A DNA stretch of 57,778 nucleotides from Mycobacterium colombiense. GTDB taxonomy: Bacteria > Actinomycetota > Actinomycetes > Mycobacteriales > Mycobacteriaceae. Below are positions 10,968 to 20,180 of the stretch, in pieces (positions within the stretch are counted from its first letter, which is position 1; every line of letters begins with the position of its first letter). The DNA lies in the NCBI RefSeq assembly GCF_001953985.1, contig NZ_MBEI01000002.1:1-57778 (forward strand), given 5' to 3'. The notes below the pieces were generated by a model that was given only the letters and a program-made list of their open reading frames with translations, was not told the origin of the DNA and did not search any database. The translations under genes were made by a program, and so were the position numbers.

Positions 10968-11278
10968 CCGGCCAGCTTCAGTCCCACGACGCAGGCCACG
11001 ATCCCGCCGATCAGCACCAGCTTGATCAACGACGCTGGTTCGTCGCCGAGCAGCATCGCGTAACCCGCCGTGAGCGCCGCGCCGACGCCGACCCAGACCG
11101 CGTAGCTGGTTCCGACCGGCAGGGTGCGCATGGCGAACCCCAGCCCGGTCATCGAAAGCCCCACGGCGACAAGGAAGACCAGCGACGGCCCGGGCCGGGA
11201 GAAGCCGTCGGATTTGTTCAGGGCGGTCGCCCACACCGCCTCCAGGATCCCCGACACGATCAAAACGAGCCAGGCCAT
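10964..11278 (-). CDS. small multidrug resistance family transporter, guanidinium exporter type (SugE/Gdx)
   Basis: The 104-aa protein has four membrane helices and the SMR signature. The essential proton/substrate Glu is Glu13 in SGILEAVWATALNKS, and the Gdx/SugE loop PVGTSYAVWVGVGA occurs at 54-67. Gdx proteins export guanidinium in exchange for protons. A guanidine-III riboswitch aptamer ends about 13 bases before its ATG, directly beside the Shine-Dalgarno GGAGGTG, which makes a guanidinium substrate much more likely than multidrug export. The partner is usually itself, as an antiparallel homodimer. Confidence 0.93.
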   Translation of the reverse strand: MAWLVLIVSGILEAVWATALNKSDGFSRPGPSLVFLVAVGLSMTGLGFAMRTLPVGTSYAVWVGVGAALTAGYAMLLGDEPASLIKLVLIGGIVACVVGLKLAG

Positions 11279-11291
11279 CACGCACCTCCAC

Positions 11292-11334
11292 GGCGCCGTC
11301 TTGTCGCTGGCCGGGTACGGGGCCCCTCGTCCGG
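11292..11334 (-). promoter_or_regulatory. guanidine-III (ykkC-III) riboswitch
   Basis: On the minus strand the RNA reads CCGGACGAGGGGCCCCGTAC followed by CCGGCCAGCGACAAGACGGCGCC. Against the Thermobifida fusca guanidine-III aptamer as I remember it, the match is near-perfect, including CCGGACGAGG, CCGTACCCGG and GACAAGACGGCGC; the differences are in the variable stem. The pseudoknot ends 6 bases before GGAGGTG, so ligand binding should free or block the ribosome site of the SMR exporter. The 57-bp gap to nagA on the other side leaves little room for a promoter, so nagA read-through is possible. Confidence 0.9.
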
Positions 11335-11358
11335 TGTCAAATGCTGACGGGATCGATG

Positions 11359-12492
11359 CTAACAAACATCCCGCGGATGGTCCCGCCAGGCGCCGCGCAC
11401 CATGACCTCGGATACGCCCAAATCGCCGTCCAGCACAACAAGATTGGCGTCGTAGCCCGCCCTCAGCGCGCCCGCCCCGCCCAGGCCGAGTGCACGCGCC
11501 GGCGTCGTGGCGGTCGTCTGCACCGCGGCGAGCAGTCCGGCGTCGGCATGCACCGTGCGGAAGAGCCGATCCATGGTGGCGGTGCTGCCCGCGATCGTCG
11601 CGGTCCCGTGCACCCGGGCGATACCGGCGACGACATCGACGTGCACCGACCCGAGCCGAAACGCGCCGTCGGGCCGGCCGGCCGCGGCGATCGCATCGGT
11701 GATCATCGCGACCCGGTCGGCTCCGGCGGTCGCGATCACCGCCGCCACCACGTCGGGGTGCAGGTGCACGCCGTCGGCGATCAGCTCGACGGTCACCCTC
11801 GGGTCGCGCAGCAGCGCCAGCGCGGGGCCGGGCTCGCGATGGTGCAGCGGCGGCATCGCGTTGAACAGATGCGTGCCGACCGTGGCGCCCAGCGCGATGG
11901 CGTGCCGGGTCTGCTCGTAGGTGGCGCCGGTATGTCCCACCGCCACAACGACTCCCGCGTCCACGAAACGGCGGATGGCCGCGTCGGCCCCGGGCAGCTC
12001 GGGTGCCAGCGTCACCATCCTGATGGTGCCGCCGCCGGCGGCCAGCACCGTGTCGATCTCGCCCGGGTCGGGCTCGCGCATCTTCGTGCGATCGTGGGCG
12101 CCGCAGTGTGCGCGGCTCAGCCACGGCCCCTCCAGGTGGATGCCCTCGACCGTGCCCCGGTGGGTGGCCTCGGCGAGCGCGCGCACCCCGGCGAGCAGCT
12201 CGGACCGCGAGGCGGTCACCAGGCTGGCCAGCGTGGTGGTGGTGCCGTGCCGCAGGTGGAACGCGGCGGCGCCGGCGATGCCGTCGGCGTCGATGTAGGA
12301 CGCGCCGCCGCCGCCGTGCACGTGCATGTCGATAAAGCCCGGCACCACAGTGCAATCGGGGAAGTCCCGGTCGGCCGGGTGGGGCGGCGGGCCGGGCGCG
12401 CAGGCCGCGATCTGTCCGCCGGAGGTCTGCAGCCAGCCGGGGCGGCAGACCTGACCGTCGAGCACCATGGTGCCCGCGGCGATCACGACCAT
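11359..12492 (-). CDS. nagA: N-acetylglucosamine-6-phosphate deacetylase
   Basis: NagA removes acetate from GlcNAc-6-P in amino-sugar and cell-wall recycling. The 377-aa amidohydrolase shows the metal site DMHVHGGGG near 57-65, the metal-ligand Glu in HLEGPWLS near 133-140, VAVGHTGATY near 195, the second His in THLFNAMPPLHHR near 217-229, DGVHLHP near 255 and the catalytic Asp in ITDAIAA near 280. It corresponds to Rv3332. The ATG at 12490-12492 overlaps the end of sugI by 10 bases, so sugar uptake and deacetylation are probably co-expressed. Confidence 0.95.
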   Translation of the reverse strand: MVVIAAGTMVLDGQVCRPGWLQTSGGQIAACAPGPPPHPADRDFPDCTVVPGFIDMHVHGGGGASYIDADGIAGAAAFHLRHGTTTTLASLVTASRSELLAGVRALAEATHRGTVEGIHLEGPWLSRAHCGAHDRTKMREPDPGEIDTVLAAGGGTIRMVTLAPELPGADAAIRRFVDAGVVVAVGHTGATYEQTRHAIALGATVGTHLFNAMPPLHHREPGPALALLRDPRVTVELIADGVHLHPDVVAAVIATAGADRVAMITDAIAAAGRPDGAFRLGSVHVDVVAGIARVHGTATIAGSTATMDRLFRTVHADAGLLAAVQTTATTPARALGLGGAGALRAGYDANLVVLDGDLGVSEVMVRGAWRDHPRDVC

Positions 12493-13835
12493 CGGCCGCC
12501 GTTTTCCCAGAAGTGGCGGATGTCCTCGAGCTGGCGGCCCTTGGTTTCCGGCGCGTACCGGTACACGAAGACGAACGCCACCGCCGCGAGACCCGCGAAC
12601 AGCGCGAAAGTCCCTGCGCCACCCAGTGAATGGAGCAGGCTCAGGAAGACGGCGGCGATGATGGCGTTAGCCACCAGGTTGGAGGTCAACATGGTGCTCG
12701 ACCCGATCGAGCGTAGCCGGGACGGGAAGCTTTCGCTGGCGTACACCCAGCCCAGCGAGCCGAAGCCCATCGTGTAGCCGACGATGAACAGCAGGATGCC
12801 GGCGAACCCGGCGATCGCGCCGCCGAAGCCCTGACCGAACACGGCCATCAGCACGAGGTCGGCGACGATCATCATGGCGGTGCCGCACAACAGGATTGGC
12901 CGCCGGCCCACCCGGTCGACCAGCAGCAGCGCCGCGCCGACGGCCGCCAGCCCGGCGATCTGCAGCAGGGCCGGCAGCCCGAGCAGCGCGAAATTGCCGG
13001 TGAAGCCCATGGCCTGAAAGATCCGGGGGCTGTAGTAGATGATCGCGTTGATGCCGGTGATCTGGATCAGGAAGCCGAGCACGACCACGAAGGCGGTGGC
13101 CCGCAGGTACGGGGGCCGCAGCATCTCGGTGAATCCGCCCCTGGCACCGGGTGCGGCTTCGCTCAGCGCGCGGCCGATCTCGGCCAGCTCGTCGTCGACC
13201 TGCGCGGTGGGCTCCACCCGCAGCAGCGCACGCCGGGCGTCGTCCATTCGGCCCTTCAGCACGTACCAGCGGGCCGTGTCGGGCATCCGAATCATCAACG
13301 GCAGCAACAACACTGCGGGCACGCAGGCCAGCCCGAGCATCCACCGCCAGCTATGGGTGTCGGCCAGCACGTAGCCGGTCAGGTAGCCGACGATCAGGCC
13401 GCTGACGATCGCCAGCTGATAGGCCGTCAGCAGCGAACCACGCACCGCCGTCGGCGCCGACTCCGCGACATAGACCGGAACCACCACCACCGTCACGCCG
13501 ATGGTCAGGCCCAGCAGCAGCCGCGCCGTCAGCAACATCGGCAACGAGACCGAGAACGCGGCCAGCAGCGCGAAAACCGCGTAGGCGAACAGGATCAGCA
13601 CCACCGAGCGTTTCCGCCCGATCACGTTGGCCAGCACGCCGGCGCCCAGCGCCCCGACGATCTGGCCGATCACTACCATCGTCGTCAGCAATTCCTGCTG
13701 GCGCGTGGACAATCCGAAGTCCTCGGTGACGAACAACTGCGCCCCGGCGATGATGGACAGGTCGTAGCCGTAGATGACGCCCACGCTGGCGGCGGTCAGC
13801 CCGACCAGCAGTCCGCGCCGCGATCCGCGTGCCAC
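12483..13835 (-). CDS. sugI: MFS sugar transporter
   Basis: The 450-aa product has 12 predicted membrane helices and the sugar-porter motifs of the major facilitator superfamily: GYDLSIIAGA in helix 1, GVLANVIGRKRS between helices 2 and 3, YVAESAPTAVRGS after helix 4, QITGINAIIYYSPRIF in helix 7, VDRVGRRP between helices 8 and 9, and PETKGRQLEDI at the end. It matches Rv3331. It starts with GTG at 13833-13835, 5 bases after the dacB1 stop, and runs into nagA. The substrate is unproved; the neighbour suggests an amino sugar. Confidence 0.94.
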   Translation of the reverse strand: MARGSRRGLLVGLTAASVGVIYGYDLSIIAGAQLFVTEDFGLSTRQQELLTTMVVIGQIVGALGAGVLANVIGRKRSVVLILFAYAVFALLAAFSVSLPMLLTARLLLGLTIGVTVVVVPVYVAESAPTAVRGSLLTAYQLAIVSGLIVGYLTGYVLADTHSWRWMLGLACVPAVLLLPLMIRMPDTARWYVLKGRMDDARRALLRVEPTAQVDDELAEIGRALSEAAPGARGGFTEMLRPPYLRATAFVVVLGFLIQITGINAIIYYSPRIFQAMGFTGNFALLGLPALLQIAGLAAVGAALLLVDRVGRRPILLCGTAMMIVADLVLMAVFGQGFGGAIAGFAGILLFIVGYTMGFGSLGWVYASESFPSRLRSIGSSTMLTSNLVANAIIAAVFLSLLHSLGGAGTFALFAGLAAVAFVFVYRYAPETKGRQLEDIRHFWENGGRWS

Positions 13836-13840
13836 GGTGC

Positions 13841-15106
13841 TCAGCGGTGAAGTGGTCGGCGGTTCATCGAGCGGGCCATCATGATCAGCGCGAACACGAC
13901 GATGGTGCCGATCACCGCCACGCCCACCCGGATCGGCATGGCGTCCGCCGACGCGATGATCCCGCCGGCCGCAGCGTTATTGGCCAGCGAATCCTCGGCG
14001 GCGTCGTGCTTGGCCGGCGCCAGGGACGGGTCGGGCGCGATCAGCGTGCCGACCTGGGTGCCCTGCGGCGTGGAGAAGCCGTAGTCCAGCAGGTGCGCGG
14101 CCTGTTCCCACGGCGCGATCGGCACCCGCGTGCCGTGCAGCAGCACCGCCACCAGCCGTCGCCCGTCGTGGTTGGCCGCACCGACGAACGTCTGGCCCGC
14201 GTCGTCGGTGTAGCCGGTCTTGCCGCCCAGGGCGCCGGGATACTTGTAGAGCAGCTGGTTGTCGTTCTCCAGCTCGTAGCCCGGGTGGTCGCCGTGGCCG
14301 GGGAAGTCGAAGGTCCGCGTCGCGACGATGTCGGCGAACGTCGGGTTCTGCCACGCGTAGCGGTAGAACAGCCCGATGTCGTAGGCCGAGGTGCTCATGC
14401 CGGGCGCGTCCAGCCCGGACGGCGACGCCACCCGGGTGTCCTGGCCGCCCAGCTTGGCCGCCAGCACGTTGATCTTCTCCAGCGCCTGCTGCATGCCGCC
14501 CAGCTGCATGGACAGCGCGTGGGCGGCGTCGTTGCCGGAGTGCATCAGCAGCCCGTGCAGCAGCTGATTGACGGTGAAGACGCCGCCCTCCTCGACGCCG
14601 ACCTTGGTGCCCTCGGCGGCGGCGTCGTCGGCGGTTCCGGGGACCGACTTGTTCAGGTTGAGCGCGTTGAGGGAGGCCATCGCGACCAGCACCTTGATGA
14701 TGCTGGCCGGGCGGTGCCGCCCGTGCGGGTCCTTCGCCGCGATGACGGCGCCGCTGTCGAGGTCCGCCACCAGCCAGGCCTCGGCGGAGACGTCGTTGGG
14801 CAGCGCCGGCGTATTCGGCGCGGCGACGATGCCGCAGCTGCCCAGCGCGTCACCGCCGACCGGCTTGGCGGGCACCGCCAGCGGCATCGGCGGGTCACCG
14901 GCGGTGGGCGCCTCCGACGAATCCACGGCCTTCGGGGTGTTCACCTTGTACGGGCAGTCCGGGGGCGCGGCGTTGGGTTCGGCGCCGGGCTCGGCCTGCG
15001 CGAGCGGCGTCCCCAGCGGCAAAGTCGCCGGTGTCGCCAACGTGACCGGGGCGGCCACCAGGAAAAGCGCCGCTGCCAGGCATGATGCGGAACGTAACAG
15101 GGTCAT
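13841..15106 (-). CDS. dacB1: D-alanyl-D-alanine carboxypeptidase (penicillin-binding protein)
   Basis: This envelope enzyme trims the terminal D-Ala of peptidoglycan stem peptides. The 421-aa product has a signal segment (residues 1-29), a Pro-rich linker and a peptidase S11 domain with all three active motifs: SIIK (Ser135/Lys138), SGN (190-192) and KTG (296-298). A C-terminal hydrophobic helix near 392-412 followed by arginines anchors it in the membrane. It corresponds to Rv3330. The ATG at 15104-15106 was taken because it directly precedes the signal peptide. It leads the dacB1-sugI-nagA group. Confidence 0.95.
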   Translation of the reverse strand: MTLLRSASCLAAALFLVAAPVTLATPATLPLGTPLAQAEPGAEPNAAPPDCPYKVNTPKAVDSSEAPTAGDPPMPLAVPAKPVGGDALGSCGIVAAPNTPALPNDVSAEAWLVADLDSGAVIAAKDPHGRHRPASIIKVLVAMASLNALNLNKSVPGTADDAAAEGTKVGVEEGGVFTVNQLLHGLLMHSGNDAAHALSMQLGGMQQALEKINVLAAKLGGQDTRVASPSGLDAPGMSTSAYDIGLFYRYAWQNPTFADIVATRTFDFPGHGDHPGYELENDNQLLYKYPGALGGKTGYTDDAGQTFVGAANHDGRRLVAVLLHGTRVPIAPWEQAAHLLDYGFSTPQGTQVGTLIAPDPSLAPAKHDAAEDSLANNAAAGGIIASADAMPIRVGVAVIGTIVVFALIMMARSMNRRPLHR

Positions 15107-15155
15107 CGTCTGTGCACAGTAAGCGATCGGCGGGCCGAATCCGGGGAGCCGCGCT

Positions 15156-15578
15156 GTGACTGGTGGGACGGAAGTTACTGAGCGGTGCGGACGGGGCCGC
15201 GATACGCTGGGGGCCGCGGTCAGCCCGAAAGCCACCCACCGCACCGAATTCAGGGGTTTTGTCATTTCACGCGATCGGTTTTGGTCCGGCTGGCGGCGCA
15301 ATCGCGGCGGGGCGGATGCCTCGCCCGGTGCCGGCCCGCGAGCGCTGAACGATCTGCTCAAGCAGGTCGAGAAGGCAACGCAGGTGCGACGTTCCGGGCT
15401 CGACCAGGTGCTGGCGGAGCTGAAGCTGCACCGTGACGCCGCCACCGACGCCGAGCTGCGCTCGGCGCTGGCCTGGCTGTGCAACGCCGTGACGCGCTTC
15501 GGTCACAACCCGACCGGCACGCGCGTCCGCGAGGTGATGATGGCTGCCGACGCGGTCCGGCGTGCCCCCGCCGGCTAG
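15156..15578 (+). CDS. hypothetical small protein
   Basis: The 140-aa frame begins with GTG at 15156, 8 bases after GGGGAG, and diverges from dacB1. The first 60 residues are basic and look disordered. Residues 63-135 look like two or three amphipathic helices ([20 protein letters not shown], then [19 protein letters not shown]). I do not recognise a family. It ends 7 bases before the convergent SMP-30-like gene. The helical part, with consistent GC at third positions, is the main reason to accept it; the start could lie further in. Confidence 0.5.
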   Translation: MTGGTEVTERCGRGRDTLGAAVSPKATHRTEFRGFVISRDRFWSGWRRNRGGADASPGAGPRALNDLLKQVEKATQVRRSGLDQVLAELKLHRDAATDAELRSALAWLCNAVTRFGHNPTGTRVREVMMAADAVRRAPAG

Positions 15579-15584
15579 CGAGGC

Positions 15585-16589
15585 TTACAGCGCGGTGGCC
15601 GCCAGGTCCGCGTGGGCCAGGGCCGGGAAGCTGATCGTGCTCATCCAGAGCTTGCCGGCCGCCTCGACCAGGCCGGTGACGGCGCCGAAGTCCGCATGCG
15701 CGGTGCGCAGGCCGGCCACGGCCGCGCCGCTGTCCGGATCGAACGCGACCGCCCAGATCTCCGGCTTGATCTTCGGTTGCACCCGCTCGGGCAGCCGCCA
15801 CACCACCTTGCGGATGATCGGGGCGCGCGGGAACAGCGATTCCAGCGCCGAGTTCGCCTCGGTGACCATTGCGACCCAGATCCGGCCGTCGCCGCCGGTG
15901 GATATGTTGTCGGGCATGCCTGGCAGGTGCACCGCCAGCGGCGTCACCGTTCCGGCCCGCGGCCCGCTCAGCCAGTACTTCGACAGCCGGCGCCCCTGGG
16001 TCTCGGCGAACACCAGCGCCGACCCGTCGGCCGTGGCCGTCACCCCGTTGGCGAAGTACAGCCCGTCCGCCAGCGTGGTGACGGCGCCGTCCGCGCCGAG
16101 GCGGTAGAGGCCGCCGGTCGCGCGTGCCTCCAGGATCGGGGCGCCAAAGTGCTCGAAATGAAAGTCGCTCGTCGACTCGGTGAAATAGATTGTGCCGTCG
16201 GCTGTTTCGGTGACGTTGGAGCAGAACTTGAGCCGCCTGCCGCCGACCGATTCGACGAGCACGTCCAGCGTGCCGCCCTCCGGGTGCAGCGCGAGAAGGC
16301 CACGATGGCTGTCGCAGATCAGCAGCCGGCCGTCACGGGCGACGTGCAGGCCGAGCGGCCGCCCCCCGGTGTCGGCGACAACGGTGGCCCGGCCGTCCGC
16401 GGGGGAGATCCGCACGATGCGGCCGTCCTCGAGGCCCGTCCACAACTGGCCGGCCGCATCGACGACGACATCCTCGGGCCCGTTGCCGGGCAGCGGGACG
16501 ACGGTGACGCCCGGCGCCGGCACGTCGGGCAGCTTCTCGACCGGCGGCGGCTGCCACCGCACCGGGTGGATACGGGGTTTGCGCGCCAT
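15585..16589 (-). CDS. SMP-30/gluconolactonase (strictosidine-synthase-like) family protein
   Basis: The 334-aa product is a six-bladed beta-propeller of the SMP-30/strictosidine synthase group. Family blocks are GPEDVVVDAAGQLWTGLEDG near 37-56, GRPLGLHVARDGRLLICDSH near 76-95, FCSNVTETADGTIYFTESTS near 117-136, LYFANGVTATADGSALVFAET near 175-195 and LPGMPDNISTGGDGRIWVAM near 220-240. Members hydrolyse lactones or esters with one calcium ion; the substrate is unknown. No signal peptide is present. The gene is followed by none in the same direction nearby; it sits 10 bases downstream of the aminotransferase and is likely co-transcribed with it. Confidence 0.85.
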   Translation of the reverse strand: MARKPRIHPVRWQPPPVEKLPDVPAPGVTVVPLPGNGPEDVVVDAAGQLWTGLEDGRIVRISPADGRATVVADTGGRPLGLHVARDGRLLICDSHRGLLALHPEGGTLDVLVESVGGRRLKFCSNVTETADGTIYFTESTSDFHFEHFGAPILEARATGGLYRLGADGAVTTLADGLYFANGVTATADGSALVFAETQGRRLSKYWLSGPRAGTVTPLAVHLPGMPDNISTGGDGRIWVAMVTEANSALESLFPRAPIIRKVVWRLPERVQPKIKPEIWAVAFDPDSGAAVAGLRTAHADFGAVTGLVEAAGKLWMSTISFPALAHADLAATAL

Positions 16590-16599
16590 GCCCAGGACT

Positions 16600-17931
16600 T
16601 TAGAGCCGCGCCTGGGCCTGCGTCAGCACCTCACGCAGGATGGCTTCGATGGTGTCGAATTCGGGCTGGCCGCTGATCAGCGGAGGCGCCAGCTGGATGA
16701 CGGAATCGCCGCGGTCGTCGGTGCGGCAGTACAGCCCGGCCTCGAACAGCGCCGCACCGACCCAGGCCAGCAGCGGGCGGCGTTCGTCGTCGGTGAAGGT
16801 CTGCTTGGTGGCCTTGTCCTTGACCAGTTCCACGCCGTAGAAGAAGCCCTCGCCGCGCACGTCGCCGACGATGGGCAGGTCGTAGAGCTTGTCCAGGGTG
16901 GCGCGCAACGCGGGCGCCTGGGTTCTGACGTGGTCGTTGAGGCCCTCACGCTCGAAGATGTCCAGGTTGGCCAGCCCGACGGCGGCCGAAACCGGGTGTC
17001 CGCCAAAGGTATAGCCGTGCGGAAACATGGTGGCGCCGTCGTTGAACGGTTCGAACAGCCTCTCGCTGGCGATCATCGCGCCGATCGGCGAGTAGCCCGA
17101 AGTCATCCCCTTGGCGCAGGTGATCATGTCGGGCACATAGCCGAAATCGTCACAGGCGAACATCGACCCGATGCGGCCGAACGCGCAGATCACCTCGTCG
17201 GAGACCAGCAGCACGTCGTAGGCGTCGCAGATTTGGCGCACCCGTTCGAAATACCCCGGGGGAGGCGGGATGCTGCCGCCCGCGTTCTGCACCGGCTCTA
17301 AGAACACCGCGGCCACCGTGTCGGGACCCTCGAACTCGATGGCCTCGGCGATGCGGTCGGCGGCCCACTGCCCGAACGCCTTCGGGTCGGTGCGCAACGT
17401 TTCCGGCGCCCGGTAGAAGTTGGTGTTGGGCACCCGGAAGCCGCCGGGCGTCACCGGCTCGAACGGCGCCTTGTATTTCGGCAGGCCGGTAATCGCCAGC
17501 GCGCCCTGGGTGGTGCCGTGGTAGGCGATCGCGCGCGAAATCACCTTGTGCTTACCGGGTTTGCCGGTGAGCTTGAAGTACTGCTTGGCCAGTTTCCACG
17601 CGGTCTCGACGGCCTCGGTGCCGCCGGTGGTGAAGAACACCCGGTTCAGGTCGCCGGGGGCGTAGCCGGCGAGACGTTCGGCGAGCTCGATCGCGGGCGG
17701 AGTGGCGTACCCCCACAGCGGGAAGAACGCCAGCGTGCCGGCCTGCCGGGCGGCGACCTCGGCGAGTTCGGTGCGGCCGTGGCCGACCTGGACGGTGAAC
17801 AGCCCGGATAGGCCGTCGAGGTAGCTCTTGCCGCGGTCGTCGAAGATGGTGACACCCTGGCCGCGGGTGATGATCGGCGGCGTGATGCCCGGGCCGTGCC
17901 GGGCGAAGTGCAGCCAGAGGTTGTCAGTCAT
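16600..17931 (-). CDS. class III PLP-dependent aminotransferase (Rv3329-like)
   Basis: The 443-aa product is an omega-amino-acid/diamine-type aminotransferase of fold type I. It shows FFTTGGTEAVETAWKLAKQYF near 104-124, AYHGTTQGALAITG near 142-155, the cofactor Asp in LLVSDEVICAFGRIG near 242-256 and the Schiff-base Lys in TCAKGMTSGYSPIGAM near 274-289. It corresponds to Rv3329. Preferred substrates cannot be read from sequence; pyruvate-linked transamination of an amine is the family norm. ATG at 17929-17931. It diverges from sigJ across 32 bp. Confidence 0.92.
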   Translation of the reverse strand: MTDNLWLHFARHGPGITPPIITRGQGVTIFDDRGKSYLDGLSGLFTVQVGHGRTELAEVAARQAGTLAFFPLWGYATPPAIELAERLAGYAPGDLNRVFFTTGGTEAVETAWKLAKQYFKLTGKPGKHKVISRAIAYHGTTQGALAITGLPKYKAPFEPVTPGGFRVPNTNFYRAPETLRTDPKAFGQWAADRIAEAIEFEGPDTVAAVFLEPVQNAGGSIPPPPGYFERVRQICDAYDVLLVSDEVICAFGRIGSMFACDDFGYVPDMITCAKGMTSGYSPIGAMIASERLFEPFNDGATMFPHGYTFGGHPVSAAVGLANLDIFEREGLNDHVRTQAPALRATLDKLYDLPIVGDVRGEGFFYGVELVKDKATKQTFTDDERRPLLAWVGAALFEAGLYCRTDDRGDSVIQLAPPLISGQPEFDTIEAILREVLTQAQARL

Positions 17932-17963
17932 GTCGTGTGGAGCCTAACGCTAGGCTCGTTGGC

Positions 17964-18878
17964 ATGACCTCAGCGCAGCAGGTCAGCGAGTTCGAGTCGC
18001 TACGGCCCCATCTCATGTCGGTCGCCTACCGGCTGACCGGCACAGTGGCCGACGCCGAGGACATCGTGCAGGACGCCTGGCTGCGCTGGCACCGGCAGGA
18101 CCCCGACAAGGGATCAGAGATCACCGATCTGCGGGCCTGGCTGACCACGGTGGTGAGCAGGCTGGGCCTGGACAGGTTGCGTTCGGCCGCGCATCGTCGC
18201 GAGACCTACACCGGCAACTGGCTGCCCGAGCCGGTGGTCACCGGGTTCGACGCGGCCGATCCGCTGTCCGCGGTGGTGGCCGGCGAGGACGCGCGGTTCG
18301 CGGCGATGGTGGTGCTGGAGCGGCTGTCACCCGATCAGCGTGTTGCCTTCGTGCTGCACGACGGGTTCGCCGTGCCGTTCGCGGAGGTGGCCCAGGTGCT
18401 GGGGACCAACGAGGCCGCCGCCCGCCAGCTGGCCTCGCGGGCCCGCAAGGCCGTCGCGGCCGAGGCACCACCCAAGCCCGATCCCGCGCACAGCGAGGTG
18501 GTCGGAAAGTTGTTGGCCGCCATGGCATCCGGCGATCTGGAGGCCGTGGTGGCGCTGCTGCATCCCGACGTGATCCTGACCGGCGACGCGAACGGCAAGG
18601 CGCCCACCGCAATCAACGTCATCCACGGCGCGGACAAGGTGGCCCGGTTCTTCTTCGGCCTGGCCCAGCGCTACGGTCCGGCGATGTTCACCTCGTATCA
18701 GCTGGGGCTGGTCAACGGCGAGCTGGGCGGCTACACGCCCGGGTGCCCCGCCAGCGACGGGTACCGCGAGATGATGCCGCGGATCATGGCCGCGACGGTG
18801 CGCGACGGAAAGGTCTGCGCCCTGTGGGATGTCGCCAACCCCGACAAATTCACCGGCTCCCCGCTGCGGGCTCGTTGA
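17964..18878 (+). CDS. sigJ: ECF sigma factor SigJ (ECF41 type, with C-terminal SnoaL-like domain)
   Basis: The 304-aa protein has sigma region 2 (FESLRPHLMSVAYRLTG, then DAEDIVQDAWLRW at about 32-44), region 4 (LSPDQRVAFVLHDGFAVPFA near 120-140, then EAAARQLASRARKAV) and a C-terminal NTF2/SnoaL-like domain from about 180. That tail is typical of ECF41 factors, which lack an anti-sigma factor and are controlled by the tail. The ATG at 17964 gives the family N-terminus. The convergent neighbour is a carboxymuconolactone decarboxylase, the usual genetic partner and target of this group. M. tuberculosis Rv3328c is linked to peroxide stress. Confidence 0.94.
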   Translation: MTSAQQVSEFESLRPHLMSVAYRLTGTVADAEDIVQDAWLRWHRQDPDKGSEITDLRAWLTTVVSRLGLDRLRSAAHRRETYTGNWLPEPVVTGFDAADPLSAVVAGEDARFAAMVVLERLSPDQRVAFVLHDGFAVPFAEVAQVLGTNEAAARQLASRARKAVAAEAPPKPDPAHSEVVGKLLAAMASGDLEAVVALLHPDVILTGDANGKAPTAINVIHGADKVARFFFGLAQRYGPAMFTSYQLGLVNGELGGYTPGCPASDGYREMMPRIMAATVRDGKVCALWDVANPDKFTGSPLRAR

Positions 18879-19458
18879 GCTCGGTCGCCCACGGAACGCG
18901 GCAGGCGTCGCCCGAATTGAACCCCTGCTCGGTGATGCCCAGCGCGGAATTCACCCGCGCCCGCATGTTCTCCAACCCGATCTGGTAGGTCAGCTCGAAC
19001 ACACCGGCGTCACCGAAGCGGGCCCGCAGATCGTCGACCTGTTCGTCGGTGACGGTGTGCGGGTCGGTGGTCATCGCGGCGGCGTAGGCGATGGCCGCGC
19101 GCTCGTCATCGGTGAATGCCGTTGAGGTGGCATAGTTGTCGATGTCCTTGAGGCGCTGCATGTCCAGGCCGTCCAGGCGCTGCAGCATCGATCCGAAGTC
19201 GACGCACCATGAGCAGCCGATCTGGCGTGCGGTCCACAACACTGCCAGCTCACGCACGCTGGTCGGCAGCGTCTTCGACGCCCGGTCGACCATCGTCTCG
19301 TGCATGGCGCTGGCGATCATCAGCTTGCGATGATGCGCGGCCACGGCGAACGGCTCGGGAACTTGGCCGTACCGCCGCTTGGCGATGCGGTACATCGCCC
19401 GGGTCAGCACTCCGGCGCGCTTGGGGGGCAGGGGCTCGATGCGGGTTTTCTGTGTCAT
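18850..19458 (-). CDS. carboxymuconolactone decarboxylase/AhpD-like protein
   Basis: The 202-aa helical product carries the AhpD-type redox pair in GCSWCVDFG (Cys82, Cys85) followed by a distal acidic/helical segment, as in carboxymuconolactone decarboxylase family peroxidases. It starts MTQKTRIEPL at 19456-19458. It faces sigJ tail to tail and overlaps its end by 29 bases. ECF41 sigma factors are commonly linked to a carboxymuconolactone decarboxylase, oxidoreductase or epimerase gene, and this is such a pair. A role in peroxide or redox defence is an inference from family and neighbour. Confidence 0.88.
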   Translation of the reverse strand: MTQKTRIEPLPPKRAGVLTRAMYRIAKRRYGQVPEPFAVAAHHRKLMIASAMHETMVDRASKTLPTSVRELAVLWTARQIGCSWCVDFGSMLQRLDGLDMQRLKDIDNYATSTAFTDDERAAIAYAAAMTTDPHTVTDEQVDDLRARFGDAGVFELTYQIGLENMRARVNSALGITEQGFNSGDACRVPWATELNEPAAGSR

Positions 19459-19688
19459 ACCGATCAGACGAGGCGGGCCCGCGATGTGTGACAGCACGGT
19501 CCTGGGAACCATGAGGCGAGTTTCAAACTCGCTAGCGCATGCGATAGCGCTTTCGGGAAAGGCCCAATGGTCTCAGAAAGGCGCTCGTCGCGAGCAGGCG
19601 TTTCCCGGCAAAAGGTCCGGGTACCCGTCCCTCACCCTCGCCACGCCAACCGGTGCGGCAGGGCAACGAGAGGGTGAGGAGACAGATT

Positions 19689-20156
19689 ATGACCTCTCAA
19701 AATGATCAACAGCCCGAGGATGCGAGGCTCGAGCACTTCGACGACCCCGAGTTGGGTAGCGGCGCGCGCGACACCGGCTCGGACACCCCCGAACATGGCC
19801 GGGCGGACCGTCCGGTCGGAACCGTGGACGAAGACGCGAATCCGCCGGTGAGCGACCCGACCGCGACGGACACCTACGGCGGCACCGGCGAATCGCCCCC
19901 GCAAGACACGGGGAGTGCAATCCCGCCATACGAGGGACGGCAAGAGAGCGCGGTCACCGAAGGCGAGGGCGGCGCGACGCGCCCGGCGGAGGATGCCGAG
20001 TTCAAGTCAGCCAGCCCGTCGGATACCCCCGGTGGTGCGACGCAGTCCCCGGCGGACGAGCAACCCGCTTCACAAATGCCGGAAACCGACCTCGACGACG
20101 ACCGCGTCGGGCCGGCACACGTCGCAGGTACTCGTACCGGCGAGTCAGCGCCCTGA
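19689..20156 (+). CDS. hypothetical acidic, disordered protein
   Basis: The 155-aa product is preceded by GAGGGTGAGGAGA, an excellent ribosome site. It is rich in Asp, Glu, Pro, Ser, Thr and Gly and lacks Cys, Trp and hydrophobic blocks, so it is predicted to be intrinsically disordered throughout. No signal peptide or membrane segment is visible. I do not recognise a family. It lies between the sigJ pair and sdhB, convergent with sdhB. The 230-bp gap upstream of it (19459-19688) holds no other feature that I could recognise. Confidence 0.7.
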   Translation: MTSQNDQQPEDARLEHFDDPELGSGARDTGSDTPEHGRADRPVGTVDEDANPPVSDPTATDTYGGTGESPPQDTGSAIPPYEGRQESAVTEGEGGATRPAEDAEFKSASPSDTPGGATQSPADEQPASQMPETDLDDDRVGPAHVAGTRTGESAP

Positions 20157-20180
20157 TCCGACACGCCACCGCTGAAGCGC

